Source: Kribbella antiqua (GTDB taxonomy: Bacteria; Actinomycetota; Actinomycetes; Propionibacteriales; Kribbellaceae). From it: a DNA stretch of 64,000 bases. The stretch covers positions 124,001-188,000 of the forward strand of contig NZ_SLWR01000005.1 of the NCBI RefSeq assembly GCF_004345665.1, given 5' to 3'. Below are positions 45,515-53,752 of the stretch, piece after piece (the first letter of the stretch is position 1; each line of letters starts with the position of its first letter). The notes below the pieces were generated by a model that saw nothing but the letters and a program-made list of their open reading frames with translations, made no database searches and was not told the DNA's origin. The position numbers and the translations under genes are program-made.

Positions 45515-46225
45515 CTATAAGAGCAGGTACGGGATGACCGAACCGGCGATGGTAGGCACGATCGACAGCAGGACGAAGGCAGGCAGGAAGCACAAGCCCA
45601 GCGGCAGCGCCGAGCGTGACTCGATCGCACGGGCTCGTTGGTCGGCGGCGTGATGGTGCAGCTGACGGGTGTCGTCGGCAAGGTGCTCCAAGGTCTTCGA
45701 GAGAGGCGCGCCGGAGCGGATCGAGCGATGGATGGCCCGCGCGAAGGATGCGCACGCCGGCTCGGCGCTGAGCTCGGCCCAGGCGTCGAGAGGTTCGGCG
45801 CCCAAGGTGAGGTGGTGGGCGACCTTGGTGAAGAGCTCGGCGAGCGGGCCGCGTACTGCGGTGGCGACGGTTGTGAGGGCTTGTTGCGGAGGTCGTCCCG
45901 CGCGCAAGCAGGCCGCGAGTAGTTCCACAGCAAGCGGCAGGTCGCGGCTGATCTGCGCTGCACGTTGTCGAGTCGCGGCCGGCTCCAGCCTGGCTAGGAC
46001 GACGGGGATGCCGTAGAAGGCTGCAACCGCGAAAGGTGCGCCCCATGGGAGCCCGAGGATCATGAGAAGGCCTGCAGCGGCAGCAGCTGCCGCGAGTCGG
46101 TGCAGCCGGGGCGGGCGCGCGCGAGTGCGCCGAGGATAAGGCGACAGCCGTCGTAGGTCGGGATGCGCGGGAATCAAGAGGTAGGTGGTGACGGCCGCGC
46201 TGGCAGCGGCAGCTAGCTGGCTCAT
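45515..46225 (-). CDS. tadC: TadC-like type II secretion F-domain protein
   Basis: 236 residues from the ATG at 46225, with GGAGG upstream and a 4-nt overlap with tadB. The T2SS-F domain reads RDLPLAVELLAACLRAGRPPQQAL and GAPLSKTLEHLADDTRQ, with C-terminal helices. It forms the inner-membrane platform of the pilus machine together with TadB. Longer upstream frames would lie inside tadB and are not used. Confidence 0.88.
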   Translation of the reverse strand: MSQLAAAASAAVTTYLLIPAHPDLRRLSPYPRRTRARPPRLHRLAAAAAAAGLLMILGLPWGAPFAVAAFYGIPVVLARLEPAATRQRAAQISRDLPLAVELLAACLRAGRPPQQALTTVATAVRGPLAELFTKVAHHLTLGAEPLDAWAELSAEPACASFARAIHRSIRSGAPLSKTLEHLADDTRQLHHHAADQRARAIESRSALPLGLCFLPAFVLLSIVPTIAGSVIPYLLL

Positions 46226-47007
46226 GCCTGGACCTCCGCCATTCGGGCGGTCCAGTGCAGGCCGAGAGCTGTGAGCCCTAGACCTGACGCCAGGCACAGC
46301 CATCCGACGGGAGTCGCGGTGAGGAAGTTGAGTGGTTTCGCGCCGAGCGAGTAGCCGAGGGCTATGCCGAAGACCGGCAAGGCGGCGAGGATGCGAGCCG
46401 TCGAACGAGCGCCGCTCAGACTTGCCTCTGTTTGTCGATGGATGGCTTCGTCGGCGCGGAGGGAGATCGCGAGGCGTTCGGTGAGGGATGCGAACGCGGC
46501 GCCCGATTCCTCGGCCACTTGCCACGCGGCCGCGAGCGCGCGGAGCCCGTCGGCGCCGGGAGAGTCAGCCGCCGCCTCCAAGGCTCGCGGGACGTCGCCG
46601 CCGAGTTTCGCGGCAGCGTGGGCGATCTGGAAGTCGGGGCAAATGGATGCAGCGCCTTCCAACGCATCGATGGGTGGGCGGCCGGCCGACAAGTCGGCGG
46701 CGAGGACGTCGAGGGCTTCGATGACCTGGGTACGGCGAGCAGCCGCGGCCGAGCGACGCCGGTGTTGGGAGCGCTGGATGATCACCAAGGAAGCAACAAC
46801 TGCCAGCGCGAGGGCGGACACCACGATCTGGGCGCCGCCAACACAAGCGACGGTCACGGCTAGCGGAGCAAGCAGCCAGCGACGGTTCAGCGCCACAGGT
46901 CGAGTGGGTGCGGAAGCGGTCAGGCGATGCAGTCCGCGGCCGCGAGGCGGGAGGATCAAGACAGCCGCGGCAAACGCCAGCAGAGCAGCAAGGAGATCGG
47001 CGCTCAT
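46222..47007 (-). CDS. tadB: TadB-like type II secretion F-domain protein
   Basis: 261 residues. Three to four hydrophobic helices flank a T2SS-F domain (QVIEALDVLAADLSAGRPPIDAL; SLTERLAISLRADEAIHRQ). It overlaps tadA and tadC by 4 nt on each side. Platform protein of the tad pilus. Confidence 0.88.
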   Translation of the reverse strand: MSADLLAALLAFAAAVLILPPRGRGLHRLTASAPTRPVALNRRWLLAPLAVTVACVGGAQIVVSALALAVVASLVIIQRSQHRRRSAAAARRTQVIEALDVLAADLSAGRPPIDALEGAASICPDFQIAHAAAKLGGDVPRALEAAADSPGADGLRALAAAWQVAEESGAAFASLTERLAISLRADEAIHRQTEASLSGARSTARILAALPVFGIALGYSLGAKPLNFLTATPVGWLCLASGLGLTALGLHWTARMAEVQA

Positions 47008-48152
47008 GCGACCCCTGCCAAGGGCCTCATGAAAGGGTGGTGGAGGTTCACGTTGCCGTTGGGGAGAAACTCCGCGGCCGGGCGCGTCACGACCTCGCCG
47101 TTTGGTAGGCGGTCAAAGGTTCGGATCTCGGAGATGCGGCGTACGCCGTCGGCGGCCCGGGTCAGGTGAATCACGGCATGCAAGGCCGAGGCGACCTGGC
47201 TGTGCAGCGCGTCGCGGGTGAGGCCGGCGAGTGCGCCCAAGGCCTCGAGGCGTGCTGGTACGTCGGCGGCCGAGTTGGCGTGGACCGTGCCACAGCCGCC
47301 TTCGTGGCCGGTGTTCAACGCAGTCAGGAGATCAACCACCTCGGCACCACGGACCTCGCCGACGACCAGGCGGTCGGGGCGCATCCGCAGCGCCTGCCGC
47401 ACGAGGTCCCGCAGGGTGATCTCGCCAGTCCCCTCGACGTTCGGAGGCCGTGCCTCCAGGCGCACGACATGTGGATGGTCCGGGCGCAACTCGCTCGCGT
47501 CCTCGACCAGAACCAGCCGCTCCGAAGGATCCACCAGCGACAGCAGGCAATTGAGCAACGTCGTCTTCCCGGTCCCCGTACCGCCGCTGATCAGGAACGC
47601 CACCCGCGAGGCCAGCAGATCCCGCAGCACTGGCACACCCGCCGCAGGAAGCGCGCCGGCGGCAACCAGGTCATCAAGGGAGAAGACCTTCCGCGACGGC
47701 ACCCGCAGGGACAAACAGGTTCCCGGCGCTGCGATTGGGGAGAGCACCGCATGGAACCGTGTGCCGTCATTCAGGCGTACGTCGACAAACGGCGTAGCGT
47801 CGTCGAGTCGACGACCGGCTGCCGCCGCGAGGCGGGTGGCAAGACGTCGTACGGCGGGCTCGTCGCCAGTGCGGACCAGGACCCGCTCGAGGCCGGAGCC
47901 GCGGTCGATATAGACCTCGTCGGGTCCGTTCACGAGGATGTCCGTGATGCCGGGCTCGGACAGCAAGGTGTCGAGTGGTCCGGCACCCAACGCCTCCCGG
48001 CGCAACACCTCCAAGACAGCGAGCACCGTGGCATCGCCGAAAAGACTGCCGTCGGCACGCAGAGCAGCTGCCACGCTCGCGGGCGTTGGCTCGGCACCCA
48101 TCACGGCAAGGATGTTCCGCACTCGGTCGATGAGTTCACGGGTGGCGCTCAT
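47004..48152 (-). CDS. tadA: TadA/CpaF secretion ATPase
   Basis: 382 residues. Walker A is GGTGTGKTT (190-198), Asp box LVLVEDASELRP, Walker B MRPDRLVVGEVRGAEVVDLL and His box GHEGGCGTVHANSA. It powers pilus assembly at the inner face of the membrane. It lacks the long N-terminal region of proteobacterial TadA, as is normal for the actinobacterial 'helicase/secretion neighborhood ATPase'. It overlaps cpaE-like and tadB genes by 4 nt. Confidence 0.95.
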   Translation of the reverse strand: MSATRELIDRVRNILAVMGAEPTPASVAAALRADGSLFGDATVLAVLEVLRREALGAGPLDTLLSEPGITDILVNGPDEVYIDRGSGLERVLVRTGDEPAVRRLATRLAAAAGRRLDDATPFVDVRLNDGTRFHAVLSPIAAPGTCLSLRVPSRKVFSLDDLVAAGALPAAGVPVLRDLLASRVAFLISGGTGTGKTTLLNCLLSLVDPSERLVLVEDASELRPDHPHVVRLEARPPNVEGTGEITLRDLVRQALRMRPDRLVVGEVRGAEVVDLLTALNTGHEGGCGTVHANSAADVPARLEALGALAGLTRDALHSQVASALHAVIHLTRAADGVRRISEIRTFDRLPNGEVVTRPAAEFLPNGNVNLHHPFMRPLAGVA

Positions 48153-49234
48153 GCCGCGGCCGATCCGTACAGCCCGAAGAGGTCGAGGATCTCGGCGGCC
48201 GCGCGACCGAGCGGACCACGTGGCCGCGGGTCGAACCGACCCTGGTCCATCGCCGTCGGCAGGTCCTTCTCGAACCCGAGCTTCGTTGCCAACGGCAACC
48301 CCAGGTGAGCTGCAACGTCGGCAGGCGACAGACCGTTCGGCCGGGAGTCGCGCGCGACGACGCGCAGTTCGCCGGCGACCTCGCGCAGCGGACCCACCAA
48401 TCGTTTCGCGGCGGCTGTCGAGCGAACGTCACGAGGTACGACGAGCAGCACAGCGCTGGCGCGGACGAAGCCTTCCTCGACCGCCGGATCCGCTCGGCGA
48501 GGCAGGTCGACCACGACGAGGTCGCTACTGCGCTCGGCAGCACCGAGCACCGCGCTCATCGTCTCCGGTGGCAGGACTGTCACGTCCGACCGATCCCAGG
48601 ACAGCACGGACAGCCCGTCGACAGTCGGCAAGGCGGAGCGGAGCGCGGCGGCGCTCACCCGACCGGACGCGTTGAGGAGCTTCGGCCAGCGGTCGCCGTC
48701 GTCGTGCTCGATGCCGAGAGCCAGCTCGATACCCCCGCCGAGTGGATCGCCGTCGATCAGCATCGTCCGGAACCCACGCCGGTTGCCGAACACAGCGACC
48801 GCCGATGCGAGCGTGGTCGCGCCCGCTCCCCCGCAGCCACCGACGACGGCCAGCGTCTTCGCCGTACGGACGCCGCCGTCCAACGCGTCGGCGAATTTGC
48901 CGGCGAGCGCCGACTCGTCGGTGGGTAAACGGAAAACGGCATCGGCGCCGATACCGAACGCGCACCGATAGAGGTCAGCCGAACCAGACGACGAGCCCGC
49001 GACGACGACGCCTGATCGTCGTACGGGTTCGGCGCGGGCCAGTGGCTCGGCGAGGTCGTGGCCGACGACCACCAGACCCGCGGCGTGCCAGCTGCGGCGC
49101 AGGCCGAGCAAGTCGTGTTCCACCACGGGTGTGACGGATGCGGCCGCGGCGAGGCGGAGCAGGTCGTCGAGGAGCAGTTCATCGGTTGTTGCCAAGAGCA
49201 CCGATGCGGGCCGGGGAGGGGAAGAAGTGTCCAT
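48149..49234 (-). CDS. CpaE/Ssd-like P-loop ATPase
   Basis: 361 residues from the ATG at 49234 (MDTSSPPRPASVLL); upstream frame extension is not needed. The N-terminal receiver-like part is followed by a ParA/MinD-type domain with a deviant Walker A GGCGGAGATTLA. Further motifs are LIDGDPLGGGIELALG and DLVVVDLPRRADPAVE. It matches the actinobacterial CpaE homologue next to tadA, called Ssd in mycobacteria, where it affects septum formation. It probably places the pilus machine. First gene of the tad operon. Confidence 0.87.
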   Translation of the reverse strand: MDTSSPPRPASVLLATTDELLLDDLLRLAAAASVTPVVEHDLLGLRRSWHAAGLVVVGHDLAEPLARAEPVRRSGVVVAGSSSGSADLYRCAFGIGADAVFRLPTDESALAGKFADALDGGVRTAKTLAVVGGCGGAGATTLASAVAVFGNRRGFRTMLIDGDPLGGGIELALGIEHDDGDRWPKLLNASGRVSAAALRSALPTVDGLSVLSWDRSDVTVLPPETMSAVLGAAERSSDLVVVDLPRRADPAVEEGFVRASAVLLVVPRDVRSTAAAKRLVGPLREVAGELRVVARDSRPNGLSPADVAAHLGLPLATKLGFEKDLPTAMDQGRFDPRPRGPLGRAAAEILDLFGLYGSAAA

Positions 49235-49357
49235 GCCTAGAAGATGCAGTCGTCGGCAGGCACTTCGGCGAGTGATCGAAATCCCTGTGGACAAAGGCCT
49301 GTCGGGTTTCCGTCAGCAGCGGGAATCCGCCACCGCGAGGCCGCGACCAACCCGCCC

Positions 49358-49398
49358 GGAACCGTTACCGTTCCTTTCGAAGAGTCTTTGCCTAAATT
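49358..49398 (+). promoter_or_regulatory. Candidate chitinase operator and -10 element
   Basis: GGAACCGTTACCGTTCC (49358-49374) is a 17-bp near-palindrome with perfect 5-bp arms. TAAATT (49393-49398) could be the -10 box, so the palindrome would cover the -35 region. A repressor of LacI or ROK type would fit. It is not a match to the DasR site known in Streptomyces. Confidence 0.4.
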
Positions 49399-49456
49399 TC
49401 AGTGGACGCCCCCGCCCCCAACCGGACCGCCCGCCCCCAGCTCCGGAGGACCCCCG

Positions 49457-51178
49457 ATGACTCGACTGCGAAGCACCCTCGCCGCCGCGGCTGCCGCCGC
49501 TCTGATCACCGCCGCGGGGATCTCGGTCGCGACGGCCGAACCGCCCCCGGCCGTCGCGACCGTCACCGCCGCCATCAGTGGTGGCGTCAAGACGGCGTAC
49601 TTCACCCAGTGGGGTATCTACGCGAACGCGTTCTACCCCAAGAACCTGATCAGCACCGGCGCGGCCGGCAAGCTGGACTTCCTCAACTACGCCTTCGCCA
49701 ACATCCATCCGACCGACCACACCTGCTTCATGGCCAACAAGGCCGCCTCCCAGGACGAGAACAACCCGAACGCGGGTGACGGTGCCGGCGACGCGTTCGC
49801 CGACTACGGCAAGTCGTACGGCGCGGACATCAGCGTGGACGGCGTCGGTGACGTGTGGAACCAGCCGATCCAGGGCAACTTCAACCAACTGAAGAAGCTC
49901 AAGGTGCGCTACCCGAACCTCAAGATCCTCATCTCCATCGGCGGCTGGACGTACTCGAAGTACTTCTCCGACGCCGCGTCGACCGATGCCAAGCGCAAGG
50001 CGTTCGTCACCTCGTGCGTGAACATGTTCCTCAAGGGCGACCTGCCGGTGATCGACGGCTTCGGCGGCCCCGGTACGGCGGCCGGCATCTTCGACGGGAT
50101 CGACATCGACTGGGAGTACCCAGGCTCGCCGAACGGCCACGTCGGCAACCACTACAGCCCCGCCGACAAGCAGAACTTCACCCTGCTGCTGGCCGAGCTC
50201 CGCGGCCAGCTCGATGCCTACGGCAACCAGACCAGCAAGCGCTACTACCTGACCGCGGCCACTCCGGCCGGGCAGGACAAGATCGCCACCATCGAGACCG
50301 GCAAGATCGGGCAGTACCTCGACTACAACAACGTGATGACGTACGACATGCACGGCGGCTGGGACGCCACCGGGCCGACCAACTTCCAGGACCCGCTCTA
50401 CCAGGCTCCGGACGACCCCAGTACGCCGATCCCGCCCGGCTCGGCCAAGTACTCGATCGACGGAGCCGTGAAGGCGTGGACCACCGGCGACGCGGCGTAC
50501 GGCATCCCGGGCGGGTTCCCGGCGAACAAGCTGACCATCGGATATCCCTTCTACTACAGGGGCTGGAAGGGCGTCCCCAGCACCGCCAACGGGAAGTACC
50601 AGCCGGCTACCGGCCCGGCTGACGGCCATGCGCTGAGCGGCAACGTGCCAGGCGTCTCCTTCTACAAGGAGCTCACCGGCTTCGTCGACGACCCGAATGC
50701 GACGTACTTCGACGACACGACCAAGGCCAGCTGGTTCTACAGCGGCGGCACGTTCTGGACCGGCGACAACGCGCAGTCCATCAAAGCGAAGGCGGACTAC
50801 CAGCACTGCAAGGGCCTGGCCGGCGCGATGATGTACTCCCTCGAAGCGCTCGACACCAGTGCCACTCTCTTCAACGCCGTCGTCAACGCAGTCAACGCGG
50901 ACACGCCAGGGTGCACAGGCCCCACGCCGACCCCGACTCCGACGCCCACACCGACTCCCACCCCAACGCCGACCACGCCGACGCCGACGACCCCGACGCC
51001 GACCACCCCGACGCCGACGCAGACGCCTCCGAGGGCCACCCCGTGGGCGCCCAACACGGCGTATGCGACCGGTGCGCTGGTGACCTACAACGGCCTCACC
51101 TACAAGTGCATCCAGGGTCACACCTCCCTGACCGGCTGGGAGCCACCGAACGTCCCCGCACTCTGGGGCCAGGTCTGA
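49457..51178 (+). CDS. Secreted GH18 chitinase with CBM5/12
   Basis: 573 residues from the ATG at 49457, which GGAGGA precedes. A signal peptide (LRSTLAAAAAAALITAAG) is followed by a GH18 barrel with IFDGIDIDWEYPG; E220 is the catalytic acid and the full DxxDxDxE set is present. A Thr-Pro linker (about 505-530) leads to a C-terminal chitin-binding CBM5/12 (WAPNTAYATGALVTYNGLTYKCIQGH). It degrades chitin outside the cell. The second chitinase gene begins 28 nt after its stop, so the two are likely co-transcribed. Confidence 0.95.
   Translation: MTRLRSTLAAAAAAALITAAGISVATAEPPPAVATVTAAISGGVKTAYFTQWGIYANAFYPKNLISTGAAGKLDFLNYAFANIHPTDHTCFMANKAASQDENNPNAGDGAGDAFADYGKSYGADISVDGVGDVWNQPIQGNFNQLKKLKVRYPNLKILISIGGWTYSKYFSDAASTDAKRKAFVTSCVNMFLKGDLPVIDGFGGPGTAAGIFDGIDIDWEYPGSPNGHVGNHYSPADKQNFTLLLAELRGQLDAYGNQTSKRYYLTAATPAGQDKIATIETGKIGQYLDYNNVMTYDMHGGWDATGPTNFQDPLYQAPDDPSTPIPPGSAKYSIDGAVKAWTTGDAAYGIPGGFPANKLTIGYPFYYRGWKGVPSTANGKYQPATGPADGHALSGNVPGVSFYKELTGFVDDPNATYFDDTTKASWFYSGGTFWTGDNAQSIKAKADYQHCKGLAGAMMYSLEALDTSATLFNAVVNAVNADTPGCTGPTPTPTPTPTPTPTPTPTTPTPTTPTPTTPTPTQTPPRATPWAPNTAYATGALVTYNGLTYKCIQGHTSLTGWEPPNVPALWGQV
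50930..51030 (+). repeat. Thr-Pro linker repeat in the chitinase gene
   Basis: Tandem ccgac[gc/tcc]-type hexamers and 12-mers encode (TP)n and TTPTP units. They are in frame and likely length-variable. Confidence 0.8.
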
Positions 51179-51206
51179 TCACGTCCCGCCCACTGATCGG
51201 AGCATC

Positions 51207-52748
51207 ATGAAACGCATCTCGATGGCGATTGCAGCCATCACCGCAGTAGTCCTCTCGCTGATAGCAGTCCCCGCAGCCAACGCCGCAGGTGTCACCGCGA
51301 CATTCACCAAGGTGTCCGACTGGGGCACCGGCTTCGAGGGCAAGGTGACCATCACCAACGGCACCACTAGCTCGCTGAGCACGTGGTCGGTCGCACTGGA
51401 CTTCCCGTCCGGCTACACCGTCACCAGCACCTGGGACGCCACGCACACGACTAGCGGCCAGACCCACACCTTCACCCCGCCCAGCTGGGCCGGACCGCTC
51501 GCACCCGGCGCAACCGCCAGCTTCGGCTTCAACGGCAGCCCCGGCAACTTCCCCGGCCTCGCCGCCTGCCGGCTGAACGGCGGCTCGTGCACAGGCGGCG
51601 GTGGCGGCACCGTACCCGCTGCACCCACAGGCCTCTCCGGTACGGCGTCCTCGTCGTCTGTGAGCCTTACGTGGTCGGCAGCCTCCGGAGCAACCAGCTA
51701 CAGCGTCTACCGCAAAGGCACGAAGGTCGGCAGCCCGACCGGTACGTCGTACACGGACTCCGGGCTGACTGCGAACACGACGTACAGCTACCAAGTGAGC
51801 GCGTCCAACAGCGCCGGAGAGGGTGCGAAGAGCAGCAGCATCTCCGTCAAGACCACTACTGGCGGTGGGAACACCGGCAGCGCAAAGGCAGCGCCGTACC
51901 TCTACATGGGCTGGGGTGACCCGCCGAGCCCGGCGACCGTCATGAACGCGACCGGCATCAAGTGGTTCACCATGGCCTTCATCCTGTCGTCCGGCGGCTG
52001 CAACCCGGCCTGGGACGGCAGCCGGCCGCTGCAGGGCAGTGCGGATGCCAATGCGATCGCGGCGATCCGTGCGGGCGGTGGCGACATCGTGCCGTCGATC
52101 GGTGGCTGGAGCGGCAACAAGCTCGGCCCGAACTGCAGCACGCCGGACGCGCTGGCCGGGGCGTACCAGCAGGTGATCAACGCCTACGGGCTGAAGGCGA
52201 TCGACATCGACATCGAGAACTCCGACGAGTTCGAGAGCGAGGTCGTCCAGGACCGCATCCTGAATGCGCTCAAGATCGTCAAGCAGAACAACCCGGGGAT
52301 CCAGACGATCCTCACCTTCGGTACGTCGACCACCGGCCCGAACTACTGGGGCAACCGGCTGATCGAGCGGTCCGCGGCCCTCGGCGCGAACATCGACATC
52401 TTCACGCTGATGCCGTTCGACTTCGGCAGCTCGAACATCTACAACGACACGGTCGGCGCGTCCCAGGGCCTGAACAACAAGCTGAAGGCGACCTTCGGCT
52501 GGACGACCGCCCAGGCCTACGCCCACCAGGGCATCTCGGGCATGAACGGTCTGTCGGACCAGCAGGAGCTGACCACGACGGCCACCTGGCAGAACATCAC
52601 CAACTGGGCCAAGTCCAACGGTCTGGGCCGGCTGGCGTTCTGGTCGGTGAACCGTGACCGCGGCTGCGCCGGCGGCGGAGTGGTCTCCAACTGCAGCGGC
52701 ATCGCCCAGCCCGACTGGGAGTTCACCCGCATCACCGCAGGCTTCTGA
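51207..52748 (+). CDS. Secreted GH18 protein with CBM2 and FN3 domains
   Basis: 513 residues. The signal peptide ends near AANA. A CBM2 domain follows (TKVSDWGTGFEGKVTITNGTTSSL; C-terminal Cys pair absent except CRLNGGSC), then a Gly linker, an FN3 domain (APTGLSGTASSSSVSLTWSA) and a GH18 barrel. The active-site strand reads KAIDIDIEN: the last three acidic residues (two D and E337) are kept, but the first D of DxxDxDxE is K. Related short GH18 chitinases with DIDIE exist, so activity is plausible. It is the second gene of the chitinase operon. Confidence 0.88.
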   Translation: MKRISMAIAAITAVVLSLIAVPAANAAGVTATFTKVSDWGTGFEGKVTITNGTTSSLSTWSVALDFPSGYTVTSTWDATHTTSGQTHTFTPPSWAGPLAPGATASFGFNGSPGNFPGLAACRLNGGSCTGGGGGTVPAAPTGLSGTASSSSVSLTWSAASGATSYSVYRKGTKVGSPTGTSYTDSGLTANTTYSYQVSASNSAGEGAKSSSISVKTTTGGGNTGSAKAAPYLYMGWGDPPSPATVMNATGIKWFTMAFILSSGGCNPAWDGSRPLQGSADANAIAAIRAGGGDIVPSIGGWSGNKLGPNCSTPDALAGAYQQVINAYGLKAIDIDIENSDEFESEVVQDRILNALKIVKQNNPGIQTILTFGTSTTGPNYWGNRLIERSAALGANIDIFTLMPFDFGSSNIYNDTVGASQGLNNKLKATFGWTTAQAYAHQGISGMNGLSDQQELTTTATWQNITNWAKSNGLGRLAFWSVNRDRGCAGGGVVSNCSGIAQPDWEFTRITAGF

Positions 52749-52754
52749 GAACCA

Positions 52755-52787
52755 GTACGGCGGTGCGCCCACAGCGCGCCGCCGTAC
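52755..52787. terminator. Bidirectional terminator between chitinase and LysR genes
   Basis: A 14-bp stem (52755-52768 with 52774-52787; one G-U on the plus strand RNA) and a CCACA loop lie between the two convergent genes. Confidence 0.75.
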
Positions 52788-52790
52788 CCC

Positions 52791-53681
52791 TCATCCGGTC
52801 GATACCGGTACTCGCTCACCGACGAACGTCCGGAACCGCTCCGCGGCCGGTGTCAACGGCGTCCGGAGCCGCCAGCTCAGGCCGATCTCCCGGCGGGCCT
52901 GTACGCCGGCCAGCGGCACCGAGACCGCACCGCTCTCATTCCCTCGGACGGAGCCGGACGGGATGATCGCGACCCCAAGGCCGGCGCCGACGAGGCTGTC
53001 GATGGTCGCGAGGTCGGTCGCCTCGAACGCCAACTGAGGAGCGAACCCGGCCGCGCGACAGAGCTCGTCCGTCACCCGCCGGAAGCCGAACCCGGGCCGT
53101 AGCCCGACGAACGGCTCCTCGGCAGCCGCCGCCAGCTCGACCCTCCGCCGGTCGGCCAGCGCATGCCCCGGCGGGACGTGCAGACACAGCCGCTGCCGCT
53201 CGAGCAGATGCCACCCGAACACCGCAGGGTCCGGCCGGGGCGAGATGATCCCGATCTCGGCCTCGCCGGTCTCGAGGTCGTGGACGATGTCATGACCCGC
53301 CTCCTGCCGAAGCGCGAACCGCACATTCGGCGCGAGTTCGCGGAAGGCCTTCAGCAGATCCGGCATCAGGCTCGTCGCGACGGAGTGCAGAAACGCCAGC
53401 CGGACCACCCCGGACTCGGGGTCGAGCAAGGCGTCGATCCGCTGCCGGGCCGTGTCGACGGCAGCTGTCCCCGCCCGAGCGGCCTCCAGGACCAGCCGTC
53501 CGTACGGGTTCAGCCGCACGCCCCGGTGCTCACGCTCGAAGAGCTGGACCCCGAACGCGCTCTCCACCCGGCGTAGCGAGCGGGACAGATTCGGCTGGCT
53601 GGTGCCCAGCGCCGCGGCCGCCTCGGTCAGATGTTCGGCTTCCGCGAGTACGACGAACCAGCGCAGATCTTCGACATGCAT
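52791..53681 (-). CDS. LysR-family transcriptional regulator
   Basis: 296 residues. The winged helix reads LRWFVVLAEAEHLTEAAAALGTSQPNLSRSLRRVESAFGVQLFER, followed by a periplasmic-binding-like effector domain with HDIVHDLETGEAEIGIISPRP. It is divergent from an MFS transporter gene with a 71-nt gap. This is the YnfM-type pairing, so it probably controls the transporter and itself. Confidence 0.93.
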   Translation of the reverse strand: MHVEDLRWFVVLAEAEHLTEAAAALGTSQPNLSRSLRRVESAFGVQLFEREHRGVRLNPYGRLVLEAARAGTAAVDTARQRIDALLDPESGVVRLAFLHSVATSLMPDLLKAFRELAPNVRFALRQEAGHDIVHDLETGEAEIGIISPRPDPAVFGWHLLERQRLCLHVPPGHALADRRRVELAAAAEEPFVGLRPGFGFRRVTDELCRAAGFAPQLAFEATDLATIDSLVGAGLGVAIIPSGSVRGNESGAVSVPLAGVQARREIGLSWRLRTPLTPAAERFRTFVGERVPVSTG

Positions 53682-53685
53682 ACCA

Positions 53686-53730
53686 TCAGCGTATCGATTA
53701 CTGCTGAGATCGACATTTTACGTATCGCAG
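53686..53730. promoter_or_regulatory. LysR-type operator between lysR and MFS genes
   Basis: TCAGC (53686-53690) and GCTGA (53703-53707) form a 5-bp inverted repeat. GTATCG occurs twice (53691 and 53722), spaced about three helical turns. This fits a recognition plus activation site layout. Confidence 0.5.
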
Positions 53731-53752
53731 AACCTTTGGCACCGTCGAAGGT

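Noticed and set aside
45178..45963. Long minus-strand frame joining the pilin-like gene to an upstream extension
   Set aside because: The upstream part overlaps tadC in another frame; the pilin-like protein has its own ATG and a clear GGGAGG at 45390.
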